Below are positions 59,669 to 64,000 of a stretch of DNA of 64,000 nucleotides, piece after piece. The notes under the pieces were generated by a model. That model saw only the letters and a list, made by a program, of their open reading frames with translations, was not told where the DNA came from and searched no databases. Numbering within the stretch: position 1 is the stretch's first letter; the number at the start of each line of letters is the position of its first letter. Source of the stretch: Accumulibacter sp. (GTDB taxonomy: Bacteria; Pseudomonadota; Gammaproteobacteria; Burkholderiales; Rhodocyclaceae); contig NZ_JAZKUG010000001.1 in the NCBI RefSeq assembly GCF_036625195.1, positions 620,001 to 684,000 of the forward strand, read 5' to 3'. The translations under genes and the position numbers were made by a program.

Positions 59669-61558
59669 TCATTCCGGGTTTGCGCCTGGCGCCGTACCCG
59701 CATCCGCCGCCGATCGACAGGCCTGAACCGCATGCACGATGCCCGCCCGGTCCAGCCCGACGTCAGCGAGCAGCAGCGCCTGGTCGCCATGCTCGATGAA
59801 GCGATCGGGAATGCCCAGCCGCAACAGTCGGGCAAGGCTACGGGCCTCCTCGAGCACGCGCGCGACCTCGGCGCCTGCCCCGCCGATGACGGCATTCTCT
59901 TCGACGCTGACGAGCAGCGAATGTTCCGCCGCCAGCGACAGGATCAGCTCGCGATCGATCGGCTTGACGAAGCGCATGTTGGCCACCGTTGCGCCGAGCT
60001 CGGCCGCTGCCGCCAGCGCCGGTGTCAGCATGCTGCCGAAGGCCAACAGGGCCACATCCCGGCCCTGGCGGCGGATCTCCCCCTTGCCGACCGGCAGGCC
60101 GACCAGCTGCGGGTCGATCGCGACGCCCGGACCGCCGCCGCGCGGATAACGCACCGCCGCCGGTCCATCGTGGCCGAAGGCGGTGGTCAGCATCTTGCGG
60201 CACTCGTCCTCGTCCGACGGTGTCATCAGCAGCAGATTGGGAATGCAGCTTAGATACGAGAGGTCGAAGGCACCGTGGTGGGTCGGGCCGTCGGCGCCAA
60301 CCAGACCGCCACGATCAAGCGCAAAGACCACCGGCAGGTTCTGCAGCGCGACGTCGTGCAGCAACTGATCATAGGCCCGCTGCAGGAAGGTCGAGTAGAT
60401 CGCCAGAACCGGCCGCAGTCCTTCGCAGGCCAGACCGGCAGCAAAGGTGACGGCATGTTGCTCGGCGATGCCCACGTCGTAGTAGCGCTCGGGAAAGCTC
60501 TCGCTGAAGCGCAGCAACCCGGAACCTTCGCGCATCGCGGGGGTGATGCCGACGAGCCGCGAGTCGGCCGCCGCCATGTCGCACAACCAGTCGCCGAAAA
60601 CCTGCGTATAGCTCGGCTTGCCACCGCCTGATCCGCCGGCAATGCCGACGTCGGGCTGGAACTTCGAGACCCCGTGATAGAGCACAGGATCCACCTCGGC
60701 CAGCTTGTAACCCTGTCCCTTCTTGGTGATCACGTGCAGGAACTGCGGCCCTTTCAGGTTTTTCAGGTTGAGCAGCGTCGGGATCAGCGACTCCAGGTCG
60801 TGGCCGTCGATCGGCCCGATATAGTTGAAGCCCATCTCCTCGAACAGCGTGCCCGGTGTCAGCATTCCCTTGACGTGCTCTTCGGCGCGCTTGGCGAACT
60901 CACGCAGTGACGGCGAGAAATCGAGGATTTTTTCCCCTGCCTTGCGCGCGGCGTTGAAGCTGCTGCCGGAAAAAAGGCGTGCCAGGTAGCGGTTGAGGGC
61001 TCCCACAGCCGGCGAGATCGACATGTCATTGTCGTTGAGGATGACGAGCATGTCGGCGTCGGCAACGCCGGCATTGTTCAGCGCCTCGAAAGCCTGGCCG
61101 GCCGACATCGCCCCGTCGCCGATGATCGCCACCACTTTGCGCGCCTCACCCTTGGTCTTGGCGGCGAGCGCCATGCCGAGCGCGGCCGAGATCGAAGTCG
61201 ACGAATGACCGACACCAAAGGTGTCGTAAGGACTCTCGCTGCGCTTCGGGAAGCCCGAGACGCCGCCCTGCATGCGCAGCCTCGCCATGCCCGCACGTCG
61301 CCCGGTGAGCACCTTGTGGGCGTAGGTCTGGTGGCCGACATCCCACACGAGGCGATCATGCGGCGTATCGAAGACGTGGTGCAGCGCGATCGTCAGTTCG
61401 ACCGTGCCCAGATTCGACGACAGGTGACCGCCAGTCCTGGCCACCGACTCGACGAGGAAGGTGCGCAACTCGTCGGCCAGTTGCGGCAGGTGCCGGCGAT
61501 CGAGCTTGCGCAGTTGCGTCGGATCGCTGATCGTGTCGAGAAGGGGATAACGCATCAT
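59669..61558 (-). CDS. dxs: 1-deoxy-D-xylulose-5-phosphate synthase
   Basis: Dxs condenses pyruvate and glyceraldehyde 3-phosphate using TPP, feeding the isoprenoid, thiamine and pyridoxal pathways. From 61558 it has 629 residues. Visible motifs are SSNLGTVELTIALHHVF, DVGHQTYAHKVLTGRR, the TPP site IGDGAMSAGQAFEALNNAG, DRGGLVGADGPTHHGAFDL and the C-terminal transketolase domain. Two adjacent ATG codons (61558 and 61555) are possible; AGGACA lies upstream. It is part of xseB-ispA-dxs, the usual proteobacterial order. Confidence 0.96.
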   Translation of the reverse strand: MMRYPLLDTISDPTQLRKLDRRHLPQLADELRTFLVESVARTGGHLSSNLGTVELTIALHHVFDTPHDRLVWDVGHQTYAHKVLTGRRAGMARLRMQGGVSGFPKRSESPYDTFGVGHSSTSISAALGMALAAKTKGEARKVVAIIGDGAMSAGQAFEALNNAGVADADMLVILNDNDMSISPAVGALNRYLARLFSGSSFNAARKAGEKILDFSPSLREFAKRAEEHVKGMLTPGTLFEEMGFNYIGPIDGHDLESLIPTLLNLKNLKGPQFLHVITKKGQGYKLAEVDPVLYHGVSKFQPDVGIAGGSGGGKPSYTQVFGDWLCDMAAADSRLVGITPAMREGSGLLRFSESFPERYYDVGIAEQHAVTFAAGLACEGLRPVLAIYSTFLQRAYDQLLHDVALQNLPVVFALDRGGLVGADGPTHHGAFDLSYLSCIPNLLLMTPSDEDECRKMLTTAFGHDGPAAVRYPRGGGPGVAIDPQLVGLPVGKGEIRRQGRDVALLAFGSMLTPALAAAAELGATVANMRFVKPIDRELILSLAAEHSLLVSVEENAVIGGAGAEVARVLEEARSLARLLRLGIPDRFIEHGDQALLLADVGLDRAGIVHAVQACRSAADAGTAPGANPE

Positions 61559-61603
61559 TGGCTTGTCTTGTCCTGCTGCAGCGACTGACCGCACACGACG
61601 GGG

Positions 61604-62527
61604 TCAGAATTTCCGCTGGGTGATGAAATCGGTCAACTCGACCAGGCGCCGGCTGCGCTCACCGAATGAACTCAGTGCCGCAAGGGCCTGTCCCCCGAGA
61701 TCGGCAGCGAACTCGCGTGCGCGCTCGAGCCCCATCAGGCTGACGTAGGTGGGCTTCGCCGCAGCGGCATCCTTGCCGGCCGTCTTGCCCAGCGTCACCG
61801 TGCTGGCCGTGCAGTCGAGAATGTCGTCGACGACCTGGAAGAGCAGGCCGGCGCGCTTGGCAAAGCGGTCGAGGGAATCCCTTTCGTCGGCACCGAGCGC
61901 CGTCCCGCAAAGACCGCCAAGCAGGACCGCGGCACGGATCAGCGCCCCCGTCTTGAGCGCGTGCATCAATTCGAGTTCCGGCTGATCGAGTGTCCTGCCG
62001 ACGGCCGCGAGGTCGATCGCCTGTCCGCCCGCCATGCCGCATGAGCCACTGGCTCGGGCGAGCAGGGCCAGCATCTCGAGCTGCCGCGGACCATCAGCGA
62101 AATCGGCGCGTGCCAGGATCTCGAACGCCAGGGACTGCAGGCTGTCGCCGACGAGCAGCGCGGTCGCTTCGTCGTATTCGACATGGCAGGTCGGACGACC
62201 GCGGCGCAGCACGTCGTCGTCCATGCACGGCATGTCGTCATGCACCAGCGAATAGCTGTGGATCAGCTCGACGGCGCAGGCGGCGACCTCCAGTCGGGGC
62301 AGAGGTGCCTCGCTCAGTTCACCCGCAGCGAACACCAGCAGGGGCCGCACCCGCTTGCCACCGTTCAGAGTGGCATAGCGCATCGCCTGGTGCAGACGGG
62401 CGGGGATCGCTTCGGCAGCTGGCAGTTGGCGGGCGAGCGCCGTTTCCACGCGGCCCTGCACGCCGCGCATCCAGTCCGGAAAGAGAAGCCGCGTCGCCGC
62501 GCCCGACACCGTGTCCATTGGACTCAT
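61604..62527 (-). CDS. ispA: Polyprenyl synthetase (farnesyl diphosphate synthase)
   Basis: IspA builds geranyl and farnesyl diphosphate from isopentenyl units. The 307 residues include GGKRVRPLLVFAAGE, the first Asp-rich motif SLVHDDMPCMDDDVLRRGRP, and the second, LLFQVVDDILD. The residues before the first motif fit a short-chain product. The ATG overlaps the xseB stop as ATGA. It is followed by dxs after 45 bases, so both ends of the isoprenoid route shown here are made together. Confidence 0.94.
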   Translation of the reverse strand: MSPMDTVSGAATRLLFPDWMRGVQGRVETALARQLPAAEAIPARLHQAMRYATLNGGKRVRPLLVFAAGELSEAPLPRLEVAACAVELIHSYSLVHDDMPCMDDDVLRRGRPTCHVEYDEATALLVGDSLQSLAFEILARADFADGPRQLEMLALLARASGSCGMAGGQAIDLAAVGRTLDQPELELMHALKTGALIRAAVLLGGLCGTALGADERDSLDRFAKRAGLLFQVVDDILDCTASTVTLGKTAGKDAAAAKPTYVSLMGLERAREFAADLGGQALAALSSFGERSRRLVELTDFITQRKF

Positions 62528-62811
62528 CCGGATCGCCCGTTGCCGGCGGCGAAATCGCGCAGGCTTCCGTTCTCGAGAATCAGGATCTCGCGCTCCGCAT
62601 CGGCAAGCTGCTGCTGGCAGTGCCGCAGCAGTTCGCTGCCGCGCCGGTAGGCGGCCAGCGATTCGGCAAGCGGCAGCCGGCCGCCCTCCATGCTGGTGAT
62701 GATGCCTTCCAGTTCGGCCAGAGCCATCTCGAACTTCATCTCGCCGACGACGGTCGGCGGCACGATGGTGCTGTCAGTGCCGGCAGCAGGCTCGGGTTTC
62801 GGTCGGGACAT
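62524..62811 (-). CDS. xseB: Exodeoxyribonuclease VII small subunit
   Basis: XseB assists the large subunit XseA, which is not in the window, in degrading single-stranded DNA. The 95 residues from the ATG at 62811 show FEMALAELEGIITSMEGGRL and LPLAESLAAYRRGSELLRHC, the typical helical pair. A TTG at 62829 would add six residues. It is translationally coupled to ispA downstream. Confidence 0.92.
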   Translation of the reverse strand: MSRPKPEPAAGTDSTIVPPTVVGEMKFEMALAELEGIITSMEGGRLPLAESLAAYRRGSELLRHCQQQLADAEREILILENGSLRDFAAGNGRSG

Positions 62812-62955
62812 GGACAAGGCTCGAATCAAACGGGCGAAAATAGCCTATTACTGGGCTTGCGGTCAAATCAAAAACGGGTCGCTCGGCAGGCATGGCCGCG
62901 AACTCGCCGCCCGACAGAGGTGCTAAACTTGCCTTGCACATGAAGGGAGCCGAAC

Positions 62956-63327
62956 ATGATCGTCATCGAGCATCAACCCAAGCGCGTCGAAGTGACCGTG
63001 TACGCCGAGTTCACTCTGGCCGACTACAAGGAATTCGAGAGTGTCGTGAACGACGCGATCCGCTTCGAAGGGCCGGTCGACCTGCTCTTCGACCTGCGCG
63101 AGATGGCCGACTTCACCCTCGACGTCGCCTGGGAAGACATCGTCTTCGCCCGCGCCCATGCCAACGACTTCAGCCGCATTGCCGTGCTGACCGACAGCCA
63201 GTGGGTCGCCTGGAGCGCCTGGTTGTCGCAGATCTTCGTCCGCGCCGAGATGCGAATCTTCGCCGAGGAAACCGAGGCGCGCGCCTGGCTGGCCGAGGAT
63301 GCCGGGGCCGGAGGGGAAGCGGTATGA
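62956..63327 (+). CDS. SpoIIAA-like (STAS-related) protein
   Basis: The protein has 123 residues with alternating beta strands and helices: EVTVYAEFTLADYKEFES, GPVDLLFDLREMADFTLD, FARAHANDFSRIAVLTDSQW and MRIFAEETEARAWLAED. This is the SpoIIAA-like fold (DUF3478 type), whose members bind lipid or act as small structural proteins; it lacks the phosphorylated Ser of true anti-anti-sigma factors as far as I can see. GAAGGGAGCC precedes the ATG. The stop overlaps the next ATG (ATGA). Confidence 0.8.
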   Translation: MIVIEHQPKRVEVTVYAEFTLADYKEFESVVNDAIRFEGPVDLLFDLREMADFTLDVAWEDIVFARAHANDFSRIAVLTDSQWVAWSAWLSQIFVRAEMRIFAEETEARAWLAEDAGAGGEAV

Positions 63328-64000
63328 GCCACCGCACGCTGGTCGATTGCGCGGCTCTCGCCGCGCACCTGGGGGATCCCGACTGGCGCATTTTCGACTG
63401 CCGTCACCTGCTCAGCGATCCGGCTGCCGGACAACAGGCTTACCGCGCCGGGCATCTGCCGGGCGCGTTCTTCTGCCATCTCGACGACGACCTGTCGGGC
63501 CCGAAGAACGGCCGCAACGGGCGCCATCCGCTGCCCGACCCACAAGAGCTTGCCGACAGGCTCGGTGCTGCCGGCGTCTCGTGCGGGACGCAGGTGGTCG
63601 CCTACGACGATGCCGGTGGCGCCTTCGCCGCTCGCCTGTGGTGGTTGTTGCGCTGGCTGGGCCACGATCGCGTCGCCGTGCTCGATGGTGGCATCGCCGC
63701 CTGGCTGGCCGAGGGTCGACCGCTGTCTGCGGCAGTGCCAAAGGGACAACCGGCGACCTTCGTGATCCAGCGGCAAGACCGGGTCGTCAGCACCGACGAC
63801 GTGCTGGCCAATCTCGCAAGCCAGAGATTCCGGCTGATCGATGCCCGCAGCCCCGACCGCTTCCGTGGCGAGAACGAAACCCTCGATACGCTCGGCGGAC
63901 ACATACCCGGCGCTGACAACCGCTTCTTTCGCGACAACCTTGATGCCGACGGCCGTTTTCGGCCAGCCGCCGAGCTGCGGCGCGAGTTCACGGAGATCCT
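63324..64000 (+). CDS. Two-domain rhodanese-type sulfurtransferase, cut by the window edge
   Basis: The gene runs off the right end after 225 codons. The translation opens MSHRTLVDCAALAAHLGDPD. The first rhodanese domain shows FDCRHLLSDPAAGQQAYRAG and HLPGAFFCHLDDDLSG, then VVAYDDAGGAFAARLWWLLR, where the catalytic Cys position of the inactive first domain is replaced by Asp. The second domain begins at LIDARSPDRFRGENE; its active-site loop lies outside. The pattern fits thiosulfate or 3-mercaptopyruvate sulfurtransferase (SseA type). It is coupled to the SpoIIAA-like gene. Confidence 0.88.
   Translation, partial: MSHRTLVDCAALAAHLGDPDWRIFDCRHLLSDPAAGQQAYRAGHLPGAFFCHLDDDLSGPKNGRNGRHPLPDPQELADRLGAAGVSCGTQVVAYDDAGGAFAARLWWLLRWLGHDRVAVLDGGIAAWLAEGRPLSAAVPKGQPATFVIQRQDRVVSTDDVLANLASQRFRLIDARSPDRFRGENETLDTLGGHIPGADNRFFRDNLDADGRFRPAAELRREFTEI

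Overview
The window is GC-rich, densely packed bacterial chromosome. Gene content and order point to a betaproteobacterium, most likely of the Rhodocyclales (Accumulibacter/Dechloromonas/Azoarcus type). The evidence is an XrtA exosortase/exopolysaccharide locus, the ilvB-ilvH-ilvC-pssA-leuA cluster, the lptD-surA-pdxA-ksgA operon next to amgK-murU, and a sigma factor-DUF3619-DUF3106-RDD operon. I see no tRNA or rRNA genes, insertion sequences, prophage or CRISPR array.

Layout. 1-12991: a minus-strand exopolysaccharide operon running off the left edge. In transcription order it holds a Wza-type export lipoprotein, a Wzz-type chain-length protein, a BY-type tyrosine kinase with a Gly-Tyr tail, an outer-membrane barrel, an ExeA-like ATPase, wecB, a polysaccharide deacetylase, a FemAB protein, the exosortase XrtA, a formyltransferase-deacetylase fusion and the start of a glycosyltransferase. 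13327-15091: xthA, a Crp/Fnr regulator and a small DUF2892 membrane protein preceded by a good Crp-like site. 15284-21305: lptD-surA-pdxA-ksgA (outer-membrane biogenesis plus pyridoxal and rRNA methylation). 21418-25601: amgK-murU (cell-wall sugar recycling), pepP, ubiH-like. 25735-27726: minC-minD-minE. 27855-31513: ankyrin protein, rraA, clpA, clpS. 31773-33372: cold-shock gene, then soxZ, soxY and moaC. 33516-37073: BepA-like protease, TusA-like protein, PabB-PabC fusion. 37263-42569: valS, an unknown protein, holC, pepA. 42647-44811: lptF-lptG. 44828-46818: an ECF-like sigma factor operon. 46954-53006: branched-chain amino acid synthesis with pssA. 53058-54858: DUF2069, wrbA, and divergent yihY. 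54855-56378: a large PilZ-like protein. 56711-58736: rpsP-rimM-trmD-rplS. 58826-62811: folE2, then dxs, ispA and xseB. 62956-64000: a SpoIIAA-like protein and a truncated two-domain rhodanese.

How the genes work together. Envelope biogenesis dominates. The left operon makes and exports a polysaccharide and sorts PEP-CTERM proteins. LptD/SurA and LptF/LptG belong to the LPS transport machine, with a BepA-like protease in support. AmgK/MurU recycle peptidoglycan sugars and MinCDE place the septum. The rest is housekeeping: ribosome maturation, isoprenoid, folate, quinone and amino acid synthesis, and proteolysis.

The points most worth a second look are the formyltransferase-deacetylase fusion, the sigma/DUF3619/DUF3106/RDD operon with an apparent CTG start, a Crp-type site that matches the recognition helix of the adjacent regulator, a 16-bp perfect palindrome at the minD promoter, and leaderless-looking promoters at clpS and wrbA. 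Other points are a long Ala/Pro linker in LptD and an isolated soxYZ pair. All family names come from reading the translations; no database search was run.
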